From positions 93,862-157,861 of the forward strand of contig NZ_BAGL01000124.1 in NCBI RefSeq assembly GCF_000308875.1: a stretch of 64,000 bases of DNA. Reading direction: 5' to 3'. The position numbers and the translations under genes were made by a program. Origin of the DNA: Nocardia transvalensis NBRC 15921. GTDB taxonomy: Bacteria > Actinomycetota > Actinomycetes > Mycobacteriales > Mycobacteriaceae. Below the pieces are notes generated by a model. That model made no database searches and was not told the DNA's origin. It saw only the letters and a list, made by a program, of their open reading frames with translations. Position 1 is the stretch's first letter. Every line of letters starts with the position of its first letter. This document shows, in pieces, positions 1 to 8,601 of the stretch.

Positions 1-645
1 CGCGTTGACCAGGACCCGCACCGAGCTGTCGTGCACCTTGGCCACGGTGGATCGGTGGGCCCGGAACTTGTCGCGCCGATGCACCAAGGTGACGGAGTTG
101 GCGATCGGTTCGAGGTGGACGGCCCAGTCGAACGCGCTGTCGCCGCCGCCGACGATCACCACGTCCTTGCCCTCGTGCGCCGCCAGCTCGGGGACGAAAT
201 AGCTCAGCCCGCGATCCAGGAAATCGAGCCCCTTCGTCAGCGGCCGGGGCGTGAAAGTCCCGATCCCGCCGGTGATTACGACCGCGCCCGCGGTGATGGT
301 GCGCCCCTTGCCGGTCGTCACGACCGCATTCCCCGACGCGTCGTGGGACAGGCCGAGCGCCTGCTCGCCCAGCAGATAGATCGGCTCGAACGGCGCGGCC
401 TGCGCGAGCAGCCCCTCGATGAGATCCCGGCCCTTGACGGCGGGGAACCCCGCGACGTCGAGGATGGCCTTCTCGGGGTACATCGCGCTCACCTGCCCGC
501 CCGGTTCGGCGAGCGCGTCGAGTACGGCGACGCGCAGGCCGCGGAACCCGGCGTAGTACGCGCCGTAGAGTCCCGCCGGGCCGGCGCCGACGATGAGGAT
601 GTCGACGTCGAGCGCGGCGGTCGAGGCAAGGGACGATTCGTTCAC
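1..645 (-). CDS. Ferredoxin-NADP(+) reductase, thioredoxin-reductase-like (partial, C-terminus outside window)
   Basis: The 215 visible residues form an FAD/NAD(P)H oxidoreductase of the thioredoxin-reductase-like ferredoxin-NADP reductase family. The FAD-binding GAGPAGLYGAYYAG motif lies near residue 21, and the second dinucleotide site GGGDSAFDW near residue 170. No CxxC redox pair occurs where thioredoxin reductase has one, which favours electron transfer to a ferredoxin or flavodoxin. The start is a GTG (complement of 643-645), the first start codon before the FAD motif. It is the last gene of the leftward aromatic gene train, behind a strong terminator, so it may be transcribed alone. 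It could feed electrons to the Rieske oxygenase of the same locus (inference). The C-terminal third lies beyond the left edge. Confidence 0.85.
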   Translation of the reverse strand, partial: MNESSLASTAALDVDILIVGAGPAGLYGAYYAGFRGLRVAVLDALAEPGGQVSAMYPEKAILDVAGFPAVKGRDLIEGLLAQAAPFEPIYLLGEQALGLSHDASGNAVVTTGKGRTITAGAVVITGGIGTFTPRPLTKGLDFLDRGLSYFVPELAAHEGKDVVIVGGGDSAFDWAVHLEPIANSVTLVHRRDKFRAHRSTVAKVHDSSVRVLVNA

Positions 646-732
646 AGCGAGAACGCTAATCCGGCTGCGGCCCTGGAGAAATGAACTCGGTCCGGTCAGC
701 AGACTCCGTCCGGATCGAGTGGTGCGCACGCG

Positions 733-773
733 GGCGGGCCCGGCGGCCACGCGAGGTGGCCGCCGGGCCCGCC
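733..773 (-). terminator. Strong stem-loop terminator after the class II aldolase gene
   Basis: There are perfect 18-base arms at 733-750 and 756-773 with a 5-base loop (gcgag), starting 15 bases past the aldolase stop codon. No T-tract follows, as is common in actinomycete terminators. It separates the importer/aldolase operon from the ferredoxin reductase gene. Confidence 0.8.
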
Positions 774-788
774 GGAGGGAACAGTGAT

Positions 789-1574
789 TCAGGAGGCGAA
801 GAGTTCCGGTTCCTCCGCCGCGATCTTCTGGATGATGGTCGAGTACGCGAACCAGCCGACCTTCTCGGTGCCCACCGCCTCGTAGGTCTGGGCCGCGATC
901 TTGTCGTGCAGGGCGACCGGCTCGCCGGCCGCGCGGGCGGCCAGTTCGGCCTGCATCGAGCGTTCCATCGACACGTACCACCACACGGCGCTCTCGACCG
1001 ACGTGCCGACCGTCAGATGTCCGTGATTGGTGAGGATCACCGCCTTGGTGGCACCCAGCGCCTGCGCGATGCGCCGGCCTTCCTCCTCGTCCAGGGCGAC
1101 GCCGTGATACTCCTCGTACATGGAATGGTCGTCGTAGAAGGCGCACGCGTCCTGCGTGATCGGGGACAGCAGCCGGTGCAGCGACGAGAACGCCTTGCCC
1201 TGCAACCCGTGCGCGTGCACGGCCCCGATCACGTCCGGCCTGGCCTCGTGCACCTTCGAATGAATCACGAACGCGGCGCGATTCAACGGGCCCCGGCCGG
1301 ACAGGATGGTGCCGTCGGCGGCCACGTGCAGCAGGTCGTCCGGCATCACCGTCGAGAAATGCCTGCCGAAGGGCGCGGTCCAGAACGTATCGGTCAGTTC
1401 GGGATCGCGGGCCGTGATGTGCCCGGAGATGCCCTCGTCGAGCCCGAACCGCGACAGGATGCGGTAGCCGCCGATCACCGCGATCTTGCGCCGTCGCCGT
1501 TCCTCGCCGACGTCGCCCGAGTGCGGCCGGTCCGGAATCCCGGCCAGTTCGGCGATGGTGGGTTTCTGTTCCAT
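789..1574 (-). CDS. Class II aldolase/adducin family protein
   Basis: This is a 261-residue protein of the class II (zinc) aldolase/adducin fold. The family includes fuculose-phosphate and related aldolases and decarboxylases. The zinc-binding pair is visible as HAH at residues 120-122 (AVHAHGLQG), with a later NHGHLTVG at 183-190. The ATG at 1574 directly follows the permease gene (11-base gap), so it is the last gene of the ABC operon. That position suggests it acts on a hydroxy-acid or aldol-type intermediate of the imported compound (inference). The exact substrate cannot be read from the sequence. Confidence 0.85.
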   Translation of the reverse strand: MEQKPTIAELAGIPDRPHSGDVGEERRRRKIAVIGGYRILSRFGLDEGISGHITARDPELTDTFWTAPFGRHFSTVMPDDLLHVAADGTILSGRGPLNRAAFVIHSKVHEARPDVIGAVHAHGLQGKAFSSLHRLLSPITQDACAFYDDHSMYEEYHGVALDEEEGRRIAQALGATKAVILTNHGHLTVGTSVESAVWWYVSMERSMQAELAARAAGEPVALHDKIAAQTYEAVGTEKVGWFAYSTIIQKIAAEEPELFAS

Positions 1575-1585
1575 TGCGTCCCTGC

Positions 1586-2422
1586 CTATTTCACGCCGTA
1601 CCGGGAGAGGAATCTCGCGGACAGCAGCCGCAGCACCCGGTCGAAGACGAAGCCCATGATGCCGAGCACGATGATTCCGACGAACGTCCAGTCGATGCGG
1701 CCGTAGTTGCGGGCCTGCCAGATCATCGACCCGATACCGCGATCGGCGGCCACGATCTCGGCGGAGACGATGGTCAGGAAGCTGTTGCCCATCGCCAGCC
1801 GGGCGCCGGTCACGATGCCGGGCACGGCCGAGGGCAGGACCACGGTCTTCATGAGTCGCAGCCGGTTCGCGCCCAGGCTGGTCGCGGCCTGGAGTTTGTT
1901 CTCGCTGATCGCGACGGTGGCCGCAATGGTGCTCACCGTGACGATGAAGACGGAGGTGTAGAAGATCAGGACGATCTTCGAGGTCTCGCCGATGCCGAAC
2001 CAGACGACCGCCAGCGTCACGAAGGCGATCGGCGGGATGAACCGGAAGAACTCGATGTAGGGGTCCAGCAGCTGGCGCACGACATTGACGCGCCCCATGA
2101 GGATGCCGATCGGCGCGCCGATCACGACACCGAGGCTCCAGCCGAGCAGGATGCGCTGCGCGGACGCCGAGACGGAGGTCCACAGCACACCGCGCTGCGC
2201 CAGCTCGACGGCCGCGGACCACACCTCCCCCGGCGAGGCGATGGTCGTCGGCCCGTACCACCACGCGAGGAAGGACCACACGGCGAGGCCGAGCACGCCC
2301 GAGGCCACCCACAGCAGCGCGGTGCGGGTGACCCGCCCCGCCGCGGCGAGCGATTTACGTTGTGCCCGTTTCGCGTTCGCGTTTCCGGCCGGTGCCGCGG
2401 GGCTCTGCACAATGGCGGTCAT
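1586..2422 (-). CDS. ABC transporter permease, SsuC/TauC type
   Basis: This 278-residue inner-membrane permease of the nitrate/sulfonate/taurine importer class has about six hydrophobic segments. The cytoplasmic coupling loop is near residues 175-200 (AATSLGANRLRLMKTVVLPS), the EAA-like motif of this family. Its ATG overlaps the stop of the ATPase gene (ATGA), so the two are translationally coupled. With the ATPase and lipoprotein upstream it forms a complete importer. In catabolic loci, members of this class also import aromatic acids, so a sulfonate substrate should not be assumed. Confidence 0.92.
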   Translation of the reverse strand: MTAIVQSPAAPAGNANAKRAQRKSLAAAGRVTRTALLWVASGVLGLAVWSFLAWWYGPTTIASPGEVWSAAVELAQRGVLWTSVSASAQRILLGWSLGVVIGAPIGILMGRVNVVRQLLDPYIEFFRFIPPIAFVTLAVVWFGIGETSKIVLIFYTSVFIVTVSTIAATVAISENKLQAATSLGANRLRLMKTVVLPSAVPGIVTGARLAMGNSFLTIVSAEIVAADRGIGSMIWQARNYGRIDWTFVGIIVLGIMGFVFDRVLRLLSARFLSRYGVK

Positions 2423-3225
2423 AGCTCGTCCTCTTCGATGCCTTGATTCCGCAACGACGCCACGACCTCGGCACGGATGTCGTCGCGCAGTTGCTCGTAC
2501 AGGTCGATCACGCCCGGGTGGGCGCGATCGCGCGGGCGGGGCGCGTCGACCTCGTAGATGCTCTTGATGCGCGCCTTCGGCCCGGCGGACATGACGACGA
2601 CCCGGTCGGCGAGGGTGAGCGCCTCGTCGATGTCGTGGGTGACGAAGACGACGGTGCAGCCGGTGTGCCGCCAGATCTTGTCCAGCTCGATCTGCAGGAC
2701 CTGCCGCGTCTGCGCGTCGAGGGCGCCGAACGGCTCGTCCATCAGGACCAGCGACGGCTGGTTGGCCAGTACCCGGGCGATCTGGACGCGCTGGCGCATA
2801 CCACCCGACAGCTGGGACGGGAACTTGTCACCCGAATGCGGAAGTCCCACCATCGCAAGGTATTCGGCGGCGATCCGGGCCTGTTCGGCCTTGCTCGCCC
2901 CGTGCATGCGCGGCCCGTAGGAGACGTTCCGGTCGACGGTCATCCATTCGAACAGCGCCTCGGAACTCTGGAATACCATGCCCGCGTGGGCATTACCGAC
3001 CTTCACGGCGGTTCCGTCGCAGCGGATCTCGCCCGCGGTGGGTTCGATGAATCCGGCCATCGACGACAACAGGGTCGATTTCCCGCAGCCGCTGGGTCCG
3101 AGGAGGCAGACGAATTCGCCCTCTCGCACTTGGAGATCTATTCCCGAGACGATCTCCGCGGCCCCGAAACTGATGCCGAGGTCCCGGATGTCGACGGGGA
3201 CGCCTTTGGTCGCTGTCACATTCAT
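2419..3225 (-). CDS. ABC transporter ATP-binding protein, SsuB/TauB type
   Basis: This is a 268-residue ATPase with a complete set of motifs: Walker A GPSGCGKST at residues 43-51, signature LSGGMRQRVQIARVL near 140, Walker B LVLMDEPFGALD followed by the D-loop, and switch histidine in VFVTHDIDEA. The length and the strongly conserved DEPFGALD are typical of the nitrate/sulfonate/taurine group. The start at 3225 overlaps the stop of the substrate-binding protein gene, and its own stop overlaps the permease start, giving a tight three-gene cassette. Confidence 0.94.
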   Translation of the reverse strand: MNVTATKGVPVDIRDLGISFGAAEIVSGIDLQVREGEFVCLLGPSGCGKSTLLSSMAGFIEPTAGEIRCDGTAVKVGNAHAGMVFQSSEALFEWMTVDRNVSYGPRMHGASKAEQARIAAEYLAMVGLPHSGDKFPSQLSGGMRQRVQIARVLANQPSLVLMDEPFGALDAQTRQVLQIELDKIWRHTGCTVVFVTHDIDEALTLADRVVVMSAGPKARIKSIYEVDAPRPRDRAHPGVIDLYEQLRDDIRAEVVASLRNQGIEEDEL

Positions 3226-4199
3226 TGCGCACTCTTCTTGTACCAGTCGGTGAGCATCGCCGACTGCAGGTCGGGTTGGTCGGACAGGGCGCCGATCTTC
3301 GTGTAGAAGTCGACGACCGACTGCGCCGAGGCGATATCGGCGGCGGTCAGATTCTGGACGCCGAAGTCGATTTCCTGCACGGCGGTGACGGTCTGGTCCT
3401 CTTCCACGTTCACCGCGGATCTGGTCGCGGCCGCGGCGGCCCGCGGATCGGATTCGACCAGCTGGGTCGCCTTGTCGAGAACCTCGGCGACCTTGCGCGC
3501 GGTGTCCTCGTGCGCGGACAGCCACGGCTGGGTCGTGATGGCCCAGTGGTGGTAGAGCCAGTTGTAGTCCCCGGTCCGGGCGACGACGTGGCCGGTGCCC
3601 TGGCTCAGGGCCGTGGCGGGCCACGGCTCCCACAGCACGTATCCGTCGATATCGCCGCGGCCGAGCAGCGCGGGCATATCGGTCGGGGTGGCGGTGATCA
3701 TCTTGACCGCGTCCGGCCGGACGCCGTGCGCCTCGAGGTACTTCTCGGTGGAGATCTGGCTCAGGCCGGGGACGATGCCGAACTTCTGGCCGGCGGCCGG
3801 CGCGTCGATTCCCTTGCGCAGCACGGCTTTGATGTAGTCGCCGGAGACCTCGTAGGAGTACATCGCGCGCAGGGACGGATTCTGGCGCAGCTGCGAGATC
3901 GTGGTGGTGTCGGAGCTGCCCGCGACCTGGACCTGCCCGGTGGACAGCGCGTCGACGGCCTCGCCGCCGCGGCCGAACTGCACCAGCTGCACATCCAGTC
4001 CGGCGTCCTTGAACAGCCCTTTCCGGTCGGCGACGAAGAACGGCGCGTACGAGGCGTCGATGCCGACCGCGATCCGGAGCGCGCCACCGGCCGCGTCGGC
4101 GGTGCTGTGCGTGGCCGGGCGGCTGCACGCGCCGACGGTCATCAGGGCAAGTACTGCCGCCGCGAGGGCGGCGGTTCGGGATCGAGATCGCCAGGCCAT
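3222..4199 (-). CDS. ABC transporter substrate-binding lipoprotein, NMT1/SsuA-like
   Basis: This 325-residue exported lipoprotein has a basic N-terminus, a hydrophobic stretch and a lipobox ending at Cys25 (MTVGAC). The mature part is a type II periplasmic-binding fold of the NMT1/SsuA class (GIDASYAPFFVADRKGLF near residue 45). It is the first gene of the importer operon. The 146 bases between it and the upstream dehydrogenase gene hold an inverted repeat at 4287-4309, so the importer may have its own promoter. The ligand is unknown. Context suggests a small aromatic or heteroaromatic acid. Confidence 0.9.
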   Translation of the reverse strand: MAWRSRSRTAALAAAVLALMTVGACSRPATHSTADAAGGALRIAVGIDASYAPFFVADRKGLFKDAGLDVQLVQFGRGGEAVDALSTGQVQVAGSSDTTTISQLRQNPSLRAMYSYEVSGDYIKAVLRKGIDAPAAGQKFGIVPGLSQISTEKYLEAHGVRPDAVKMITATPTDMPALLGRGDIDGYVLWEPWPATALSQGTGHVVARTGDYNWLYHHWAITTQPWLSAHEDTARKVAEVLDKATQLVESDPRAAAAATRSAVNVEEDQTVTAVQEIDFGVQNLTAADIASAQSVVDFYTKIGALSDQPDLQSAMLTDWYKKSAQ

Positions 4200-4286
4200 G
4201 TACGGACACCTTCGTTCTGTGATCTGGGCCGCATTCGTGCGGTGGTGTGAAGCAACTTAGCCACGCCGACCGGGGCTGAAAATCAT

Positions 4287-4309
4287 CTCGGTCCACCGAA
4301 TGGACCGAG
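4287..4309. promoter_or_regulatory. Inverted repeat between the dehydrogenase and importer genes: operator or terminator
   Basis: Perfect 9-base arms (CTCGGTCCA / TGGACCGAG) flank a 5-base spacer. On the minus strand the repeat is followed by ATGATTTTC, so it could terminate the upstream operon. Its core GGTCC-N7-GGACC also recurs in front of the IclR gene ending at 13077 (13840-13856), which suggests an operator for that regulator. Both readings remain open. Confidence 0.5.
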
Positions 4310-4345
4310 GTCGAGGGGCTTACGTAGACGAAACATCCGGCGACG

Positions 4346-5299
4346 TCAGAGGGTCCAGCGCGGCCGTTCGCCCGCGCAGACGCGCGCCACGTTCTCGGCG
4401 GTCATCGCGTAGATCTTTCGCCGCGCGGTCTCCGACCCGCCGGCGATGTGCGGGCTCAGCAGCACGCAGTCCAGGGTGCGCAGGGGACTGTCCGGCGCGA
4501 GGGGCTCGGCGGCGAAGACGTCGAGCGCCGCGCCCGCCATCGCCCCGGACCGCAGCGCGGCGACGAGCGCCGGTTCGTCCACCACGAGACCGCGGGCGAC
4601 GTTGACGACGAGCGCTCGCGGCGGCAGCGTCGCCAATTCCCGCGCGGAGATCAGCCCGCGGGTGTCGTCGGTCAGGGGAACGGCCACGACCAGCACGTCC
4701 GCTACGGCCAGCAGTTCGGCCATCGGGAGGAACCGTGCCGTCGCGTCGGGGCGGGCGGTGCGCGCGGTGTAGACCACCTCGCATCCGAAGGCGGCGAACA
4801 GTGTGGCGCAGCGGCGGCCGATCGCACCGAATCCGACGATTCCCACCCGCAGCTCACCGAGATCGCGGCATCCGCGCGTCGGTATCGTCTCCTGCGGCCA
4901 GCGCCCGGCCCGCATCTCGTCGTGCGCCCACGGCATCGATCTGCTCAGGCTCGCCGCGGCCACGACCGCCCACTCGGCGACCGACGCCGCGTTGGCTCCC
5001 GGGACATTGGCCACGGGGACTCCGGCCGCGGCCCAGGCGGCCACGTCGATGAAGTTCACGCCCACGCCGGGTTGCTGAATCAGCGTGCAGTGACGGGGAA
5101 TCGCCGCCTCGGCGGCTCCCAGCGGCAGGTCACCGAGCCAGTCGCCGACGACGATATCGGCGTCGGGGAGCAGCCGGTGCACCTCGCGCACGGTGCGCGC
5201 CGCCGGGCGGACGACCTGCCCGGTATCGCCGACCGCGGCGCGAATACACGCGCCGAGGGCGTCGTCCTCGTCCGGTGTCAGCAGCACGATGCGCTTCAT
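4346..5299 (-). CDS. D-2-hydroxyacid dehydrogenase, NAD(P)-dependent
   Basis: This 317-residue enzyme of the D-isomer-specific 2-hydroxyacid dehydrogenase family interconverts 2-oxo and 2-hydroxy acids. The NAD-binding glycine motif is GIVGFGAIG near residue 145. The catalytic set is visible as Arg in VNVARGLVVDE, Glu in FAAEPL and His in LSPHIAGG. The ATG at 5299 lies 8 bases after the hydrolase stop, so it belongs to the ring-cleavage operon. It may reduce or oxidise a 2-oxo acid released by the hydrolase (inference). Confidence 0.9.
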   Translation of the reverse strand: MKRIVLLTPDEDDALGACIRAAVGDTGQVVRPAARTVREVHRLLPDADIVVGDWLGDLPLGAAEAAIPRHCTLIQQPGVGVNFIDVAAWAAAGVPVANVPGANAASVAEWAVVAAASLSRSMPWAHDEMRAGRWPQETIPTRGCRDLGELRVGIVGFGAIGRRCATLFAAFGCEVVYTARTARPDATARFLPMAELLAVADVLVVAVPLTDDTRGLISARELATLPPRALVVNVARGLVVDEPALVAALRSGAMAGAALDVFAAEPLAPDSPLRTLDCVLLSPHIAGGSETARRKIYAMTAENVARVCAGERPRWTL

Positions 5300-5307
5300 C
5301 GGTGGTC

Positions 5308-6180
5308 TCAGGCCGACGCCTTGGCCTTCGCCGATGCCTCGGCCAGGAACTCCAGGCTCAGCGGGTTGTAGTGATCCGCCTGCTCGTGCTGCGGCCAGTG
5401 ACCGCACTCCGGGTAGAGCTGCAACCGCGCACCGGGGATGTCCTCGGCGAGCTTCTTCGCCTCCGGCACATCACCGAACGGGTTGTCGTGGCCCCACACC
5501 ACCAGCGTCGGCGCCTGGATGCGGGCGAGCCGGTCCGGGCGCAGCAGGTTCCGCTGCCGCACCTCCATCTCCTGCAGCGACAGCAGATTGTGGATGTTGG
5601 CGACGAAATCGGGCTGGTGATAGATCCGGTGGCGGACCTCGACGAGTTCCTCGGTGGCGTTCACCGGGTCGTGCATCAGCAGCCGCAGCCGCTGCCGGGT
5701 GAGCTCGATGTCGTTGCTGCGCACCGCTTTCATGGTCGAGGTCTTGATGCGGTCCATGACGACGGGGTTCGCGACCGTGCCGCCCGCGGCGAGCAGTTGC
5801 AGCGACAGCACCCGCTCGGGCTGCTCGCTGGCGAGATGGGCCGCCACCCAGCCGCCGAGCGATTCGCCCACCAGGTGCGCTCGCCGGATGCCGACGGCGT
5901 CGAGGTAGTCGACCAGATGCTCCACGTAGCGCGGGATCTCGTAGGGGTAATCGGGTTTGCCGGTGTACCCGTGCCCGAGCATGTCGATGGCGTGGCATGC
6001 GTAGTGCGGCGCGTGCGCGGCCATATTGCGCGCGAACGCCTCGAGGTGGCCGCTGGTGCCGTGCAGGAACACCACCGCCTCCTCGCCCGCGCCGGCCCGC
6101 AGCGACCGGGTGGGAATGCCGTTGGCGTCGACGGTCGTCAGGGTGAAGTCGAGTCCGGCCAGTTCGTTCCAGATTGTCAT
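5308..6180 (-). CDS. Alpha/beta hydrolase, meta-cleavage-product hydrolase type
   Basis: This is a 290-residue alpha/beta-hydrolase. The oxyanion HG is in VVFLHGTSGH, the nucleophile elbow is GESLGGW (near residue 113), the acid is in VVWGHDNPFG and the base His in PECGHWPQHE. These match C-C bond hydrolases that cut ring-fission products. The gene overlaps the extradiol dioxygenase stop by ATGA, so it is translationally coupled to the enzyme that would make its substrate. The exact ring-fission product is not known. Confidence 0.88.
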   Translation of the reverse strand: MTIWNELAGLDFTLTTVDANGIPTRSLRAGAGEEAVVFLHGTSGHLEAFARNMAAHAPHYACHAIDMLGHGYTGKPDYPYEIPRYVEHLVDYLDAVGIRRAHLVGESLGGWVAAHLASEQPERVLSLQLLAAGGTVANPVVMDRIKTSTMKAVRSNDIELTRQRLRLLMHDPVNATEELVEVRHRIYHQPDFVANIHNLLSLQEMEVRQRNLLRPDRLARIQAPTLVVWGHDNPFGDVPEAKKLAEDIPGARLQLYPECGHWPQHEQADHYNPLSLEFLAEASAKAKASA

Positions 6181-7136
6181 GATCGTGTCCTTCGTGACGA
6201 TGAGTCGGGGTCGAGGATCGCGACGCCCATGCCGGTGAGCCATTCCGGAATAGCTTCGTAGGCAAGGCGTTCGGCCGGGATGTAGTCGAGGATCGCGGCC
6301 ATCATGAGCCAGGTGCGCAGTTCCTGCGCGCCGTTCCCGGCCGCGCGCTCGACGTACTCCGTGGTGTATTCGGCGAGTTCCGACGCCTTGCCGGCCGCGA
6401 AGAGGTCGAGGAGGTGGTCGTCGAATTCGGGGGTGATGGCGGCCTCGGCGGCCCGGATGATCTCGCGGCGGCGCATGTCGTAGTCCGACCAGTTCTCCCG
6501 GCCGTCCAGCCAGGCGCGGACCATGAAGTCCTCGTCCTCGCCGTGCGGGTCACGCCAGTCCGGCCAGGGCAGGCGGTGCGAGAGCCCGCCGGAGGCGATG
6601 ACGGCGACCCGCTTGTCCGGCCCGAAGCCCTCGATCGCCGCGCGGATCGCGCCCGCGAGTTCCGCGCAGCGCCGGAAGGTGGGCAGCGGTGGCGCGAAGA
6701 CGTTGACCACCAGCGGAACGATCGGCACGTCGAGCCCGTCGAGCAGATATTGGATCGCGTGGGACTGCCCGTGATCGATCTGCATGCGCGCCGAATACGC
6801 GAGATCGAAACGTCCGCCCTCGATCAGCGCATTCGCCAGGTGCCGGGCGAACTCGACGTCGACCGCCTGCGGACCCTTCGGAGTTCCGGATTCGCCGCTC
6901 GAAATACATTCCCCCACACCGAGAGTGAAGGCCGGAATGAGATCGAGCCAGAAGCCGCGGAAATGGTTGGATCCGAGGATCAGCACCACATCGGGCGCGG
7001 CGGCCGCGATCCGTTCGCGCGCGGTGTACAGCGCGTCCCGGAAGCGTCCGGCCTCCGCCTTGTGGGTGGTCTGCTCCCAGTGGGTGTTCATCAGGGTGCT
7101 GTGCGAGGCGCCGACACCCAGCACGATGGTCGCCAT
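6177..7136 (-). CDS. Extradiol ring-cleavage dioxygenase, LigB superfamily (type III)
   Basis: This 319-residue protein is related to LigB/MhpB dioxygenases, which open catecholic rings beside the diol using Fe(II). Expected ligands are His12 (GVGASHS), His58 (ILGSNHF) and Glu272 (GNGAQELRTW), with His187 (ASGGLSHRLPW) as acid-base residue. Length and motifs are intact. It overlaps the upstream M20-fold gene by one base and the downstream hydrolase by four. The pairing of dioxygenase and hydrolase defines a meta-cleavage step. The likely substrate is the diol made by the Rieske oxygenase (inference). Confidence 0.92.
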   Translation of the reverse strand: MATIVLGVGASHSTLMNTHWEQTTHKAEAGRFRDALYTARERIAAAAPDVVLILGSNHFRGFWLDLIPAFTLGVGECISSGESGTPKGPQAVDVEFARHLANALIEGGRFDLAYSARMQIDHGQSHAIQYLLDGLDVPIVPLVVNVFAPPLPTFRRCAELAGAIRAAIEGFGPDKRVAVIASGGLSHRLPWPDWRDPHGEDEDFMVRAWLDGRENWSDYDMRRREIIRAAEAAITPEFDDHLLDLFAAGKASELAEYTTEYVERAAGNGAQELRTWLMMAAILDYIPAERLAYEAIPEWLTGMGVAILDPDSSSRRTRS

Positions 7137-8479
7137 CAGGCCGTCCCTACTTCCTCGAGGCTGCGGGTGAGCGTGTCGAGTGCGACACGGACGAGATATC
7201 CGGTGAATTTCTCCGCGTCCCGGAGATCGACGGTGTTCATGCCCATCGCGAAATCCACCTCGAACGGAGCGTCCACGACCTTGGGCATGCCGACCCGCAC
7301 GGTCGGAATCCCGCGGCCGCGCAGGATGTTGGCGTCGGTCGCGCCGCTCGCGTCCCGGAACTCCCGGTGCGGCTCCCCCTCCACCGCTTCCCATGCCTCG
7401 ATGGCACTGCGGCACAACCACATACCCGGATCCGACCCCTCCCCCGGGATCGCCAGGATCTGCTCCACGTCGATCCGCGCTTCGAGCTCCGCGGCGATCC
7501 GCCGGACCGCCGCGACGAGTTCGCGTTTGGCCGCGGTGGGCGTGGTGCGCGGGCTGAGCCGCAGGTCGACCGTCATACGAACGCATTCGGGGGTGAACGA
7601 CGCGGTGCGCTCCCAGCCGCCGCGGATATTCGCGACCATGCCCTGCGGCAGGACGAGCCCGTCGTCGTGCGCCCGCGAGTACCGCGGGAACCACTCCTCG
7701 AGCCGGGCGGCGACCGCCCCGGCCAGCGCCACCGGATTCCGGTACGGCAGCCGGTGCCGCGAGCCCACGTAGGTGTGGCTGCCGTGCACCGTGACCTCGA
7801 ACCACGCGAGCCCGACCTCCTCCCACGACACCGTCCAGCCCGGCTTCGCGATGAGGGCGAAATCCGCCCACACCCCCTGTTCGAGCAGGAACGAGCAGCC
7901 GACTCCCTGACCGGTGTTGCGCCGCGGATTGCCCACGCCGGGACGGGCATTGGTCGGCATCCCGCCGGCGCCGAAGCCCAGCAGCAGGTCCCCGGTGAGC
8001 GGCACGCCCGCCGCCCGGATCGCCTCGCCCGCGGCCAGCACGCAGGCGGCGTGGCCTTTGGGATTGGAGGCGCCGAGCCCGACGACGTAGTCCTCGACGG
8101 TCGTGGCCTGCGGGACCATATCGGCGCGCAACGATGCACCGGCCCAGGGCAGGTCCTCGGCGGGGTCGCCGGTGGTCACGGTATCGATCGGCGCGTACAG
8201 CAGCAGATCCGGGCCGGTGCCGTCGCCGCGTACCCGGCCCCACGAATTGGCCTGCCGCTCATCGAGATACATCGTGTGCGACTCGATGTCGGCCGCCGCC
8301 ATCGTGGCGGTGAGGTGCCGGGCGAGCGGTGCTTCGTCGCCGGTCGGACTTGGGATGTCCACGATCCCGGTCAGCAATTCGCGCAGGCGGTTTCGATCCA
8401 CCCGCGCGCAGGCCGCTTCGGTCCATCGGCGACGCCGCTCGTCCGGATCCGTCGGCGCGTCGGCTTCCGCGACCGTCAT
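7136..8479 (-). CDS. M20-fold protein lacking the canonical metal ligands
   Basis: This 447-residue protein aligns over its full length with M20 peptidases/deacylases (ArgE/DapE/ACY1), but the metal site is gone. HxD is PID at residues 97-99, the bridging Asp of GxGASDxKG is Asn139 (GLGASNPKGH), the EE pair is GG (172-173, FGAGGMPTN), the next acidic ligand is Lys212 (IAKPG), and the C-terminal His is replaced in MGMNTVDLRD. The GATDAN motif and the His of the dimerisation domain (SHTYVGS) remain. The frame is intact, so it is probably functional but non-canonical. The start at 8479 overlaps the stop of a 38-residue ORF (ATGA). M20 relatives include amidohydrolases and an aromatic aminohydrolase (NaaA). 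Its activity cannot be inferred. Confidence 0.85.
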   Translation of the reverse strand: MTVAEADAPTDPDERRRRWTEAACARVDRNRLRELLTGIVDIPSPTGDEAPLARHLTATMAAADIESHTMYLDERQANSWGRVRGDGTGPDLLLYAPIDTVTTGDPAEDLPWAGASLRADMVPQATTVEDYVVGLGASNPKGHAACVLAAGEAIRAAGVPLTGDLLLGFGAGGMPTNARPGVGNPRRNTGQGVGCSFLLEQGVWADFALIAKPGWTVSWEEVGLAWFEVTVHGSHTYVGSRHRLPYRNPVALAGAVAARLEEWFPRYSRAHDDGLVLPQGMVANIRGGWERTASFTPECVRMTVDLRLSPRTTPTAAKRELVAAVRRIAAELEARIDVEQILAIPGEGSDPGMWLCRSAIEAWEAVEGEPHREFRDASGATDANILRGRGIPTVRVGMPKVVDAPFEVDFAMGMNTVDLRDAEKFTGYLVRVALDTLTRSLEEVGTA

Positions 8480-8592
8480 GGCCGGACCTGATGTACCTGA
8501 GTGTTGTTGTGCCGAGCGAGGAACCGCCACGCGGCGGGTGCGCCCGCGACGGCCGCGCCGCCCGCGACGAATGCGATCAGTGTCTTGAGCAT
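8476..8592 (-). CDS. 38-residue hydrophobic microprotein, translationally coupled
   Basis: The ORF starts at ATG 8592 with a good ribosome-binding site (GAGGAA, 4 bases upstream) and ends in a TGA that overlaps the ATG of the M20-fold gene. The product begins MLKTLIAFVAGGAAVAGAPA and then becomes basic (WRFLARH), giving one hydrophobic helix with a short polar tail. It starts 9 bases after the Rieske oxygenase stop. No family is recognised. It may be a small membrane or partner peptide, or a leader whose translation controls the next gene. Confidence 0.6.
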   Translation of the reverse strand: MLKTLIAFVAGGAAVAGAPAAWRFLARHNNTQVHQVRP

Positions 8593-8601
8593 GTGCTTCC
8601 T

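Noticed and set aside
681..1706. Long plus-strand ORF opposite the class II aldolase
   Set aside because: It is an antisense shadow produced by high GC codon bias. The minus strand encodes a clear aldolase with zinc motifs.
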